From Bacilli bacterium (GTDB taxonomy: Bacteria; Bacillota_I; Bacilli_A; RF39; UBA660), in contig JAGAWU010000039.1 of the NCBI GenBank assembly GCA_017941235.1, forward strand, positions 1 through 35,639: a DNA stretch of 35,639 bases, written 5' to 3'. The position numbers and the translations under genes were made by a program. The first letter of the stretch is position 1. Each line of letters starts with the position of its first letter. The notes beneath the pieces were generated by a model. That model had not been told where the DNA came from. It saw only the letters and a program-made list of their open reading frames with translations, and did no database searches. This document shows positions 8,004 to 16,043 of the stretch, one piece after another.

Positions 8004-8586
8004 GAGCTGGTTAATAATAATCGGCTCTTTAATCTTTCTTAGTGGTATTGGATTAATAACATATGATTATCTATCTAATAAAAAGATAGATGAAAAAGAA
8101 ACTGAATTATTAGAAGAATTCTATGAAATAGAAGAAGAGATAGAATCTATTGAAGAACCTCAAGAGGTAGAAGAAGTAAAAGAGCAAGTTAAAGTAAATT
8201 ATATTGCTGTACTTAAAATTCCTAAAATTGGTTTAGAAAGGGGATTAGTAGATCCAACTAGTTATCTTAATAATGTTAATTATAATTTAGAATGGTTAGA
8301 TGGTTCATCTATGCCAGATGAAGTAAATGGTAATGTTATTATTGCTGGACATTCTGGTAGTGCTAGAATATCTTATTTTAGAAAATTAGATAGACTAGAA
8401 ATAGGTGATGAAGCTTCTATAATCTATAATGGTAAAACATATAATTATAAAGTAGTAGATATTTATGATATTGAAAAAACTGGTAAAGCAGAAATAGTCA
8501 AAGAAAGAAATACTACAACTTTAACATTAATTACATGCAGACATAATACTAATAGACAGATAGTTGTCATATTAAAGCAATTATAA
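7975..8586 (+). CDS. Sortase (class A/D-like)
   Basis: A 203-residue transpeptidase with one N-terminal membrane segment (residues 12-30), an acidic linker (40-72) and a sortase barrel. Catalytic residues are visible: His126 in IAGHSG, Cys188 in TLITCRH and Arg194 in TNRQIVV. The gene starts inside the end of the adhesin gene (29-base overlap, different frame). No other in-frame ATG precedes the catalytic domain, so this start is forced. The overlap makes the VPNTE-bearing adhesin the obvious substrate. It differs from the class B sortase at 27.6 kb. Confidence 0.85.
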   Translation: MESKIKRKNKSWLIIIGSLIFLSGIGLITYDYLSNKKIDEKETELLEEFYEIEEEIESIEEPQEVEEVKEQVKVNYIAVLKIPKIGLERGLVDPTSYLNNVNYNLEWLDGSSMPDEVNGNVIIAGHSGSARISYFRKLDRLEIGDEASIIYNGKTYNYKVVDIYDIEKTGKAEIVKERNTTTLTLITCRHNTNRQIVVILKQL

Positions 8587-8588
8587 TT

Positions 8589-8616
8589 TTGCACAATATT
8601 TATTTATCTTTATAAT
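8589..8616 (+). promoter_or_regulatory. Sigma-70/A-type promoter
   Basis: TTGCAC at 8589-8594, a 16-base spacer and TATAAT at 8611-8616, 26 bases before the ATG at 8643. It begins a new transcription unit after the sortase gene. Confidence 0.65.
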
Positions 8617-8642
8617 GATATAATGTTTTATGAGGTGTTATT

Positions 8643-9104
8643 ATGCAACGATACTTTGATTATTCAAAAGGTAAAGTAGATAAAAAGAATAAAGATAGAA
8701 TAATCTTTATAAATAGAATGGCTTTACTTATGCAAGAATTTGAAAGCTCTAGTCCTGAAATTAATGAATTAGTTAATTGGTTATTTTGTAAATCTGAAGG
8801 AGTTCCTTATCATGATTCTGATATAGAAATAATTAGTGATATAAAATTAGAACCTATTAAATGGCTAGATAAAAAAAGAGTAATTAAAGAAGTATGGGAA
8901 AATGATGTTCATTTATATTCTTATGCATTAATGTTGCATGATTTAAATTACTGGACTAATAATGATGTCTTAACAGAAATTATTAGAGAAATGTATTTTA
9001 GATTAGATTATTTAATACATCCTTATGAAGATGAACAACATGATAGAGATTTAGAAGATATAAAATATTTTATAGAATTTGATTATGTAGATGAAGAGCA
9101 ATAG
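8643..9104 (+). CDS. Hypothetical acidic protein
   Basis: A 153-residue, cytoplasmic, acidic protein without signal or membrane segment. It opens MQRYFDYSKGKVDKKNKDR and has helical stretches and Trp-rich segments (ELVNWLF, IKWLDKKRV, NYWTNND). I do not recognise the family. GAGGTG precedes the ATG and a good promoter lies directly upstream. The stop codon is inside a terminator hairpin (9094-9109), so it appears to be its own transcription unit just ahead of the replication initiator gene. Confidence 0.6.
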   Translation: MQRYFDYSKGKVDKKNKDRIIFINRMALLMQEFESSSPEINELVNWLFCKSEGVPYHDSDIEIISDIKLEPIKWLDKKRVIKEVWENDVHLYSYALMLHDLNYWTNNDVLTEIIREMYFRLDYLIHPYEDEQHDRDLEDIKYFIEFDYVDEEQ

Positions 9105-9113
9105 CTCTTTTTA
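9094..9113 (+). terminator. Intrinsic terminator overlapping a stop codon
   Basis: AAGAGC, loop AATA, GCTCTT, then a T run. The TAG of the 8643 gene (9102-9104) is in the hairpin, and the next ribosome site (AGGAGG) starts immediately after the T run. Confidence 0.7.
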
Positions 9114-9132
9114 TTTTGGAAGGAGGTTTATT

Positions 9133-9933
9133 GTGAATGAAAACATAAGAGACTTCGAAATACATGGTATCACGGGATATACTGTAATGAGTAATTATCA
9201 TTTACGAGATCCTAATTTATCATTTAAAGCAAAAGGACTTCTTTCTATGATGTTATCAATGCCTAAAGATTGGGATTATTCTATTAGTGGTTTAGAAAAG
9301 ATATCTAACGAGGGTAAATTTGCAGTTAGATCAACTCTAGATGAATTAAAAAAGGCTCAATATGTAAATATAAGCCGATTTAGAGACGAAAAAGGATTAT
9401 TTAGGTATAAATATACTGTTTATTATTTGCCTTATCCTATGTGGTTAAAAATGCATAATTATCCAGATATCAATTTTCCGTATATGGATAATCCGAATAC
9501 GGATAACTGCACACAAATAAAGAATAATAATAAAAAAGATAAAATAGATAAAACACCAGATGAAACTGGTGAAGAAATTAAACATAATATTTTTACTAAA
9601 GAATTAATTAAAAGGAACTATATTTCAGAAGATGATAGTAGTTCTTTTTTATTTGATCAATTATTTGAAGATTTATTAAAACAAGGAAATAATTATAAGG
9701 ATTTATTAATTATGACTAATTATGTTGTTTCTAGAATTAAAGAAAGAAATTTTAGAGATGAAAATGATAATGAAATAAAAAATAAATATGGTTATTTTAA
9801 AAATGCATTAATTGGAAATATAAGAAGATTTGAAAATCTTGAACACTTATATGAAGATGATGAATTTAATTGGTTAGATGATGATTCAGAATATGATTGG
9901 TTAAATGATAATGAGGAGGATTATGAATTATGA
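9133..9933 (+). CDS. Replication initiator-like protein (RepA N-type/DnaD-like HTH)
   Basis: A 266-residue protein whose N-terminal winged-helix region reads GYTVMSNYHLRDPNLSFKAK, LLSMMLSMPKDWDYS and GLEKISNEGKFAVRSTLDEL. This is the arrangement of replication-initiator/DnaD-type proteins that are standard in Gram-positive conjugative elements and plasmids. A linker with DKTPDETGEE leads to a helical C-terminal domain and a very acidic tail (EDDEFNWLDDDSEYDWLND). The GTG at 9133 is preferred: AGGAGG at 9121-9126 fits it, whereas the in-frame ATG at 9091 would put the upstream terminator inside the coding sequence. It would act at the element's origin. Confidence 0.75.
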   Translation: MNENIRDFEIHGITGYTVMSNYHLRDPNLSFKAKGLLSMMLSMPKDWDYSISGLEKISNEGKFAVRSTLDELKKAQYVNISRFRDEKGLFRYKYTVYYLPYPMWLKMHNYPDINFPYMDNPNTDNCTQIKNNNKKDKIDKTPDETGEEIKHNIFTKELIKRNYISEDDSSSFLFDQLFEDLLKQGNNYKDLLIMTNYVVSRIKERNFRDENDNEIKNKYGYFKNALIGNIRRFENLEHLYEDDEFNWLDDDSEYDWLNDNEEDYEL

Positions 9934-10151
9934 AAAATATAGAAGAAATTAAGCTGATGGAAATTGAAGCTTTAAGTGATTTTGAAGATCATATAGGAAC
10001 AGTTTTATCTGATATGGATATTTTTAGAGAATATTTAGATAAAAAGGAATTGAAGAAATTTAATAAATGCTATGACTATTTAGATAATCTTTGGGAAAAG
10101 GTTGAAGATATTATAGCAAAAATAAGTGATGCTGATGAAAGAGGTAAATAA
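9930..10151 (+). CDS. Small hypothetical protein
   Basis: 73 residues, almost entirely helical and acidic (IEEIKLMEIEALSDFEDHIG, LDKKELKKFNKCYDYLDNLW). Its ATG overlaps the stop of the initiator gene, so it is translationally coupled to it. No family recognised. A coiled-coil partner of the initiator or a small regulator are both possible. Confidence 0.6.
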   Translation: MKNIEEIKLMEIEALSDFEDHIGTVLSDMDIFREYLDKKELKKFNKCYDYLDNLWEKVEDIIAKISDADERGK

Positions 10152-10152
10152 T

Positions 10153-10437
10153 ATGGAAGACAAATTTACATATGTAGGTAGAATGTATGATTGGTATGAA
10201 GTAAAAGAAGATTATTTAAGAGTTTTATTTCAAGTTTATGATAAAGAAATAAAAACATTCTATTTTTACGAATTACAAGTTTATGAACCAGAATTAATTT
10301 CTAAGTTTATAAATTTAAAACCAAAACAAATTATTGGAGTAGAAGGTCATTTTGAGGAACTTATAAGTCATCCAGATAGAGGACTTTCTCATATTGAACT
10401 AGAGCATGTAGTAGATAAAATAATTACTTCTGAATAG
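10153..10437 (+). CDS. Small hypothetical protein
   Basis: 94 residues beginning MEDKFTYVGRMYDWYEVK. It looks like a small beta-rich domain with YFYELQVYEPE and PKQIIGVEGHFEEL, a pattern vaguely like a nucleic-acid-binding OB fold next to SSB, but this is not established. ATG 10153 is chosen because GAGG in AAAGAGGTAAATA, at the end of the previous gene, is properly spaced. An in-frame upstream ATG would overlap the previous gene and lacks such a site. It lies between the initiator and ssb genes. Confidence 0.6.
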   Translation: MEDKFTYVGRMYDWYEVKEDYLRVLFQVYDKEIKTFYFYELQVYEPELISKFINLKPKQIIGVEGHFEELISHPDRGLSHIELEHVVDKIITSE

Positions 10438-10474
10438 AGGTAATTTTTTTATTGAAAGGTGGTGGTTCTATAGA

Positions 10475-10505
10475 ATGAAAAAAATTCAGGAATAGTCAAC
10501 TGAAT
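10475..10505 (+). promoter_or_regulatory. ssb leader: six-codon ORF and small hairpin
   Basis: After AAAGGTGGTGG comes a mini ORF ATG AAA AAA ATT CAG GAA TAG (10475-10495). It overlaps a small hairpin, ATTCAG (10484-10489) with CTGAAT (10500-10505). It lies 46 bases ahead of the ssb start. It could be a translational leader; this is weak evidence based on position only. Confidence 0.3.
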
Positions 10506-10550
10506 TAAATAAAATGGCTAAATATTTGATTTATAGAGGGAGGAATATTA

Positions 10551-10922
10551 ATGTTGAATCAAATTGTTATTGTTGGAAGACTAACTAGTAATCCAGAAGT
10601 TGTAAAATCTGAAGATGGAGGAAGTGAAAGAAGCCAAATAACTCTTGCTGTACCAAGAAGTTATAAAAATGCAGATGGCGAATATGATACAGATTTCGTT
10701 GATTGCATTCTTTGGGGTGGTGTTGCAAGCAATACTGTAGAGTATTGTAAAAAAGGCGACATAGTTGGAGTTAAAGGTAGAATTCAAACTAATAATTATG
10801 AAACTCCAGAAGGAGAAAAGAAAAAATCAACTCAAATTGTAGCTGAGAAAGTAACTTTTCTATCTTCAAGAAAAGACAAAGAAGACGACATTGAAAAATC
10901 AGATGATGAATTAGAGATGTAG
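10551..10922 (+). CDS. ssb: Single-stranded DNA-binding protein
   Basis: 123 residues. The OB-fold start MLNQIVIVGRLTSNPEV, the central ITLAVPRSYKN and DFVDCILWGG, and the strand KGDIVGVKGRIQT are standard SSB features. The C-terminal tail is acidic (DDIEKSDDELEM) but lacks the usual D-D-D-L-P-F tip, as in many plasmid and element SSBs. It is expected to protect the transferred or replicating single strand. Strong ribosome site AGGGAGG. It is followed by a branched RNA structure with a T-rich tail that probably ends this operon. Confidence 0.9.
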   Translation: MLNQIVIVGRLTSNPEVVKSEDGGSERSQITLAVPRSYKNADGEYDTDFVDCILWGGVASNTVEYCKKGDIVGVKGRIQTNNYETPEGEKKKSTQIVAEKVTFLSSRKDKEDDIEKSDDELEM

Positions 10923-10934
10923 TCATATGAGAAT

Positions 10935-11015
10935 AAAGCAAAGAAAAAGAGTTAAATCGCCAGCTAGCAAAATAACTCTAGTGATATTATATCACTTCTT
11001 TGCTTTTTCTTTTTA
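10935..11015 (+). terminator. Branched three-helix terminator or structured RNA
   Basis: An outer helix of 11 perfect pairs, AAAGCAAAGAA (10935-10945) with TTCTTTGCTTT (10996-11006), encloses two hairpins. These are AGAGTTA (10948-10954) with TAACTCT (10973-10979), and AGTGATAT with ATATCACT (10980-10996). The two inner helices are adjacent and share a boundary base with the outer one. The loop of the first holds GCTAGC. A T-rich run follows. It separates ssb from the XRE/T4SS operon and may be an attenuator rather than a simple terminator. Confidence 0.65.
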
Positions 11016-11042
11016 ATTTTTTACAAAAGAAAGGAAAAACAT

Positions 11043-11300
11043 ATGAATTTATTTTATGAATTAATCAGCGATGATGCTGGAAAAAAGTTAAAAAAAGAAA
11101 GACAAGCATGGGGTATGTCTAGAAGAAGATTAGCTAAATTAGTAAAAACAGATAAAGAAACAATTGAATATATCGAAAAAGGATATGTTTGTATGTTGGA
11201 TTCTGAATTACTTAGAAGAATAAGCGAAACTCTAGATGTAAATATGTTTGATTTCTTTAAAAGAAAATTAACATTTAAAGAAATGTTAGCAATAGTATAA
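11043..11300 (+). CDS. XRE-type helix-turn-helix regulator
   Basis: 85 residues. The HTH occupies about residues 17-60: KLKKERQAWGMSRRRLAKLVKTDKETI, then IEYIEKGY, then LLRRISETLDVNMFDFF, the usual five-helix Cro/CI-type layout. It is the first gene of the transfer operon, 12 bases before the pilin-like gene, and follows the branched RNA element. A role as operon regulator is the natural reading, but no operator is visible. Confidence 0.75.
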   Translation: MNLFYELISDDAGKKLKKERQAWGMSRRRLAKLVKTDKETIEYIEKGYVCMLDSELLRRISETLDVNMFDFFKRKLTFKEMLAIV

Positions 11301-11312
11301 GGAGGAATATTT

Positions 11313-11591
11313 ATGGGTAATTATTTACAAATGTTAAAAATCGAACATCTTGAAGGTGGAGGATATAATGTAGATTCTATTATTAAAGCAATTCAAACTT
11401 TTTCTACTTGGGCTTTAAGAGTAGGAATTGCAGCAGCAGGTGTTTCACTAATTGTTGGATTTATTTTATATGCTGTTGTTGATGTAGATAGAAAAGCTCA
11501 AGTAAAGCAAAGAATAATTCAAACTATGTTTGGTATCGTAGGAATTATTTTAGCAATATCAATTGTAAATCTAATCATTGATTTATTCTAG
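11313..11591 (+). CDS. VirB2/TrbC-like small T4SS membrane protein
   Basis: 92 residues with two long hydrophobic segments (about 36-56 and 70-90) separated by a short charged loop (DVDRKAQVKQR), preceded by GGGYNVDSIIKAIQTFS. This is the hairpin topology of VirB2/TrbC-type pilin subunits in Gram-positive conjugation systems. Its position directly before the polytopic VirB6-like gene supports this. Ribosome site AAGGAGG. The assignment rests on topology and order, since sequence conservation in this family is low. Confidence 0.65.
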   Translation: MGNYLQMLKIEHLEGGGYNVDSIIKAIQTFSTWALRVGIAAAGVSLIVGFILYAVVDVDRKAQVKQRIIQTMFGIVGIILAISIVNLIIDLF

Positions 11592-11603
11592 GAGGTGATT
11601 TGA

Positions 11604-13022
11604 ATGTTATTAAAAGCATTAGATTTATTAAGAACTCTTGGATGGGCATTAGTACATTTTATTTATAATCTAATTGATTCATTATTTGATATTTTAAAAG
11701 GATTAAATGCTTTTGATATAATCAATTCTGTTTCTGGAGATAATAACTTTATTACATTCCAAAAAGGTGTAATAGCAATTGCAGTTACACTTTTAGGATT
11801 ATTTGCAATAAGTAGATTTGCGAAAAAGATAATAGATCCTGATGAAGGATTAAGTTCTAGTGGAATAGTAAAAGAAATTGTTAAATGTGGTGTACTTATA
11901 ATTATGAGTACATTTTTATTTGTTCAAGCATCAACTTTTTCAATTAAACTTGCTGGATTCACTTCTAATATATTTACAAATAATAATTTAACTATTTCAG
12001 ATTCAATGCTTACAATGTTCATTGATTATTCTGAGGGTTATAAAGAATGTGATGATTTTAAAGGCGAAGATATAGCAAAAAATGTTTCAAATGGAAACTT
12101 TAATGCAAAAGAAATGTATAACGATAAATATGTAACTTCTAAAAGATTTATCTTACCAGATAAAAAAGATTATAAGTATAAAATTAATTGGATAATGGCT
12201 GTAATAGTTGGAGGTTTCTTTTTATATTCATTATTCTTCTGTGGAATGATGTTAGCAAGAAGACAAATAGAATTCTTATTCTTATTTGTAATTAGTCCAA
12301 TTATATTTGCTACTTCAATTGGAAATAAAGAAAGAAGAAGTGCAGTTGTTCAACAATTAGTTTCATTAATGTTGCAAGGTGCAGTTATAATGCTCATTAT
12401 TTCTTTAACAGCTATTGTAATGGGACAAATAAATAGTACAACATTCTTTAGTAATACATTTAAAGATATTGTAATTAAGTCAATCATGTATATTGGTTGT
12501 GGTTCATTCTTACTAACTGGATCTCAAGTAGTAAATAAGTTTATTGGTGGAAATGTATCTGCTAATAGTGGAAGAGAACAATTAATGGCTATGATGGGAT
12601 TTGGTCAAGCAATGGGTGGAATAGCTTCAACAGCTGGACTTGGAGTTGCAGGTGCAGGATTAATGGGAGCTGGAGCTTTAGCAAAAGGTGGAGATGTGGT
12701 TGGCTCTAAAGTTGGTAAAGCTGGAAATTCTGCTCTAGGAAAAGTAGGACAAGCAGTTTCTAATTTTGGTTCTAAGATGGGTGGTAAAGATTATACATCT
12801 GGTGGAATTGGAAGTAATTTAAAATTTATGGGAGATTACTTACAAACTTCATCTATGGCTAGAAAAGGAAATGCACAATCTGGAAATCAAAGGTCTAGTA
12901 AACTATCTAGATTTGGATCTGGAATGATGAATGCAGGAAAAGAATCAATGGCTCAAGCAATGTCTAATGTAATGCCATCAAGAAGTATGTATAGAAGAAG
13001 ATACAGAGGGAGAGATGATTAA
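11604..13022 (+). CDS. VirB6/TrbL-like polytopic T4SS protein
   Basis: 472 residues. About six hydrophobic segments occupy residues 1-315 (for example GVIAIAVTLLGLFAIS, WIMAVIVGGFFLYSLFF, LMLQGAVIMLIISLTAIVM). They are followed by a long Gly/Ala/Ser/Met-rich cytoplasmic tail (GFGQAMGGIASTAGLGVAG, then basic and Arg-rich to YRRRYRGRDD). This is the layout of VirB6/TrbL channel proteins. AGGAGGTGATTTGA fits the ATG. The stop overlaps the next start (TAATG). Confidence 0.75.
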   Translation: MLLKALDLLRTLGWALVHFIYNLIDSLFDILKGLNAFDIINSVSGDNNFITFQKGVIAIAVTLLGLFAISRFAKKIIDPDEGLSSSGIVKEIVKCGVLIIMSTFLFVQASTFSIKLAGFTSNIFTNNNLTISDSMLTMFIDYSEGYKECDDFKGEDIAKNVSNGNFNAKEMYNDKYVTSKRFILPDKKDYKYKINWIMAVIVGGFFLYSLFFCGMMLARRQIEFLFLFVISPIIFATSIGNKERRSAVVQQLVSLMLQGAVIMLIISLTAIVMGQINSTTFFSNTFKDIVIKSIMYIGCGSFLLTGSQVVNKFIGGNVSANSGREQLMAMMGFGQAMGGIASTAGLGVAGAGLMGAGALAKGGDVVGSKVGKAGNSALGKVGQAVSNFGSKMGGKDYTSGGIGSNLKFMGDYLQTSSMARKGNAQSGNQRSSKLSRFGSGMMNAGKESMAQAMSNVMPSRSMYRRRYRGRDD

Positions 13023-13333
13023 TGTATATAACAGTACCAAGTATTAAAAAGACTCTAGGAAAATATATAGAGATGAAAGATTTATACATAGGTCTTCCTA
13101 TGTTATTTTCATTCTTACTATTATTTTCTTTTTCGAGTCATAAATTATTTTCGCTATTATATTTAACAATTTGTGTTTTTCTTATGTTACCAGTTAAGGT
13201 TTCAAAGAAAAATAGAATGTATAAAGTTGTAGCTCTTTTCTTTAGATATATAACTAGATGTAAAGAGTTCGCTTATAAAAGAAATGGAGATGAGGTAGAT
13301 TGGAAAGAAAAACTAAAGATGAAAAAAATCTAA
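13022..13333 (+). CDS. VirB3/PrgI-like T4SS protein
   Basis: 103 residues with two adjacent hydrophobic segments (about 25-55) flanked by basic regions: MYITVPSIKKTLGKYIEMKD before, KVSKKNRMYKVVALFFRY after. Small VirB3/PrgI proteins of this topology nearly always sit directly before virB4, as here. It overlaps the VirB4-like gene by 34 bases in another frame. Confidence 0.7.
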   Translation: MYITVPSIKKTLGKYIEMKDLYIGLPMLFSFLLLFSFSSHKLFSLLYLTICVFLMLPVKVSKKNRMYKVVALFFRYITRCKEFAYKRNGDEVDWKEKLKMKKI

Positions 13334-15762
13334 AAAAAGCAAAAAAGATTGATTCCAAGACAAATAGAAAATATTCATCTAAAGGTCAAATGAAAAGAAG
13401 AATTAAAAATTCTAAGACAGTTACTAATGTTAAAGAAATTGGTGATGATGGATTAATCTATTTAAAGTCTGGAGAAGTTGCAACATTAATTGAAGTTAAA
13501 GCTATCGATTTATCTCTAACAAGTAATCATGAAAAGAATCTTTTCTTTTCTATGTTAAAAGCATTATATCAAGTACCTAATTTAAATTTAAAATGTTATA
13601 AATTAAATGAAAAATTAAACTTAAATGCTAATAAGGTTAGTTTAGATAATAAGATAGAAAAATTTCAAGATGATGAAGGCAAGAAGTTATTACTAGAAGA
13701 ATCTAGAAATTTAATTGATGATCTAGAAGAAAAAAACTTTACTGTATCAAGTAAATACTTTTGGGTATTAATTGCTAAAGATACAGCAGTATTAAATAAA
13801 CAATTAGATGAGATAGAAGATATTACTTTAAATATCGTTCCAAGAATTTATATTGAAAGTGTAACTAATAAATTAGAAATATATAAATTCTTATCTAATT
13901 TATATTTAACATCTAATTCACTAGATGAATTAGTATGGAGTGATTTACCTAGTTTGGTAAGTCCAATGAATATGTCTGAAAGAACAGATAGAATGAAATT
14001 TGATGATAAAGAATTTCAAATTTTAACTGTTAAAAATGTTCCACCATTTGTTAGTGAATTATTTTTTGAAGATATATTCAATTATCCAGATGTAAGAGCT
14101 TCTATAGGAATACAAGAATGTATTACTCAAGAAGAATTAATCAGATGGGTAAATTCACAATATCAGTTTTTATTAACCGATAGAAACACTACTAAAAAAT
14201 TAAGTGATGCTACTGAGTTAGATACTCAAAAAGAAAACTTTCAAGCATTAATGCAAGACATTAAAAATGGTGATGAAAAGATTAAAGAAGTATCGCTTAT
14301 CTTAATAGTAGAGGGAGATAAAAAACATAGAGAAGAAGTAATAAGAGATTTAAAAAGAATAGCTGATTCATATCAAATTAAATTAGATATTCCAAGATTA
14401 AGACAAATGGAGGCATGGCAAAGTTATGATTTATCAACTAAAACTTTTGAAGATTATTGCTTTTATCTACCAACACTAACATTAAGTGCTGGATTCCCAT
14501 TTACTAGAACTTATTTTAATGATTCAAATGGTTATATGTTTGGTGTAGATATTCATACATCTTTACCAATATTCTTTGATCCATTTGTATTAAATAATTC
14601 TAGAACCTCTCATAACATGGCAATTATATCTTCTACTGGTGGAGGTAAATCTTACACTATGAAAAAGATGATTGTTAATGAATATGGAAGAGGAACTAAA
14701 ATATTTATATTTGATGCTGAAAATGAATACAAAAGAATCGTTGAAGCCAATAAAGGAGAATATATTGATCTTTATTCTAAAACTGGTGGAATTATAAATC
14801 CATTACAAATAAGATTTATTCCATCAGATGATGAAAATCATGATACTAAAGAAACAGATTGTCCTTTAGCTAAACACTTAGGATTCTTAGAAGCATTCTT
14901 TAAAACAGCATTTGAAAGTATAACAGAAAAGGAACTTGTAATGTTACTTGCTATAGTTGAAAAACTGTATAACAAAAAAGGAATATTTAAGAATACATCT
15001 ATAAATACACTTCAAAATATGCAACCAGAAGAATTTCCTATATTCTCTGAATTATATGAATTCTTACCAGAATATAAAAAAGATGTAGATAGTAAAGAAA
15101 AAGAAAAAATAATTGAACAATTAGATATTCTTTTATCTAGATTCTTAACTGGAACTGATTCATATTTGTTTGATGGACATACAAATATTGACTTATCAAA
15201 TGACCTAATTGCATTTAACTTACAAGAACTTTTATACAGTGGTAATCAAAGATTAATTAATACTCAAACATTAAATCTATTAACTTATTTAAATAACAGT
15301 ATTGTTGCCAATAAAATTAACAACGATAAAGTTAAATTAGAAGATAGAAAACATGTAATGATTATTGCTGATGAATTTCACTTATTCATTGATGAAAACA
15401 ATTTTGAAGTATTAAGAAACTTTGGACAACTAGCTAGAAGAATTAGAAAGTATTCTGGATCACTTGTAGTTGCTACTCAATCAGTTAAAGATTTTGTAGG
15501 TAGTCAATCAATATTAAGACATTCAACTGCTATATTTAATAACTGTCAATATCAGATGATAGGAATGTTAAAAGAAGATGACTTACTTGCATATCTAGAA
15601 CTATTTAAACAAAATCCTTTAACAGATACTCAGAAGAATTTCTTAATGTCTGCTAGAAGAGGAGAATTCTTACTTAATATAGATTCTAAAAATAGATTAA
15701 GAATTTGGATTAGAGCAACTGAACTTGAAAGAGAAATGATGGGAGAGGGTGATTCAAAATGA
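13300..15762 (+). CDS. VirB4/TraE-type conjugation ATPase
   Basis: 820 residues. The N-terminal half is the VirB4 regulatory region (GLIYLKSGEVATLIEVKAID near residue 50), the C-terminal half an AAA-type motor. Walker A TGGGKS is at 446-451 and Walker B MIIADEFHLF has Asp691/Glu692. The arginine/Q region RKYSGSLVVATQSVKDF follows. It energises pilus and channel assembly at the inner face of the membrane. A TTG start at 13300 is inferred, with GAGG about six bases upstream; the first ATG, 30 codons later, has no better ribosome site. Its stop overlaps the next ATG (ATGA). Confidence 0.9.
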   Translation: MERKTKDEKNLKKAKKIDSKTNRKYSSKGQMKRRIKNSKTVTNVKEIGDDGLIYLKSGEVATLIEVKAIDLSLTSNHEKNLFFSMLKALYQVPNLNLKCYKLNEKLNLNANKVSLDNKIEKFQDDEGKKLLLEESRNLIDDLEEKNFTVSSKYFWVLIAKDTAVLNKQLDEIEDITLNIVPRIYIESVTNKLEIYKFLSNLYLTSNSLDELVWSDLPSLVSPMNMSERTDRMKFDDKEFQILTVKNVPPFVSELFFEDIFNYPDVRASIGIQECITQEELIRWVNSQYQFLLTDRNTTKKLSDATELDTQKENFQALMQDIKNGDEKIKEVSLILIVEGDKKHREEVIRDLKRIADSYQIKLDIPRLRQMEAWQSYDLSTKTFEDYCFYLPTLTLSAGFPFTRTYFNDSNGYMFGVDIHTSLPIFFDPFVLNNSRTSHNMAIISSTGGGKSYTMKKMIVNEYGRGTKIFIFDAENEYKRIVEANKGEYIDLYSKTGGIINPLQIRFIPSDDENHDTKETDCPLAKHLGFLEAFFKTAFESITEKELVMLLAIVEKLYNKKGIFKNTSINTLQNMQPEEFPIFSELYEFLPEYKKDVDSKEKEKIIEQLDILLSRFLTGTDSYLFDGHTNIDLSNDLIAFNLQELLYSGNQRLINTQTLNLLTYLNNSIVANKINNDKVKLEDRKHVMIIADEFHLFIDENNFEVLRNFGQLARRIRKYSGSLVVATQSVKDFVGSQSILRHSTAIFNNCQYQMIGMLKEDDLLAYLELFKQNPLTDTQKNFLMSARRGEFLLNIDSKNRLRIWIRATELEREMMGEGDSK

Positions 15763-16043
15763 TAGAAGAATTATCAACTAAAGTAACTGATTTTTTCTAT
15801 GACTATGATCCATATGAATTTAAAGATAATTATGAAAACTATAATGAAGGTTTGGAGGAAACACAAAGAATGTTATCCTCTAAATCTGAAACAAGAAATC
15901 TTATATTTAATTTAAAAGAAATTAATGATGATTTATACGGAGATGAAGATAAAATAATTAAAGAATTTTTTGATAGAAGTTCATCTTTAATTGAAGAATT
16001 AAAAGAGTATGAAAAATCATTAAAAGAAGAATATGTATTATGA
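15759..16043 (+). CDS. Small acidic protein in the T4SS operon
   Basis: 94 residues, helical and acidic, cytoplasmic: FYDYDPYEFKDNYENYNEGL, then LIEELKEYEKSLKEEYVL. It is joined by ATGA overlaps to both the VirB4-like gene and the M23 peptidase gene, so expression is coupled. No family recognised. Small proteins at this position in related operons are usually assembly accessories, but nothing here proves it. Confidence 0.6.
   Translation: MIEELSTKVTDFFYDYDPYEFKDNYENYNEGLEETQRMLSSKSETRNLIFNLKEINDDLYGDEDKIIKEFFDRSSSLIEELKEYEKSLKEEYVL

Noticed and set aside
11817..11828. TTTGCGAAAAAG resembling a dif-like arm
   Set aside because: It is inside the VirB6-like gene, lacks the second arm at the right distance, and is expected by chance in AT-rich sequence.
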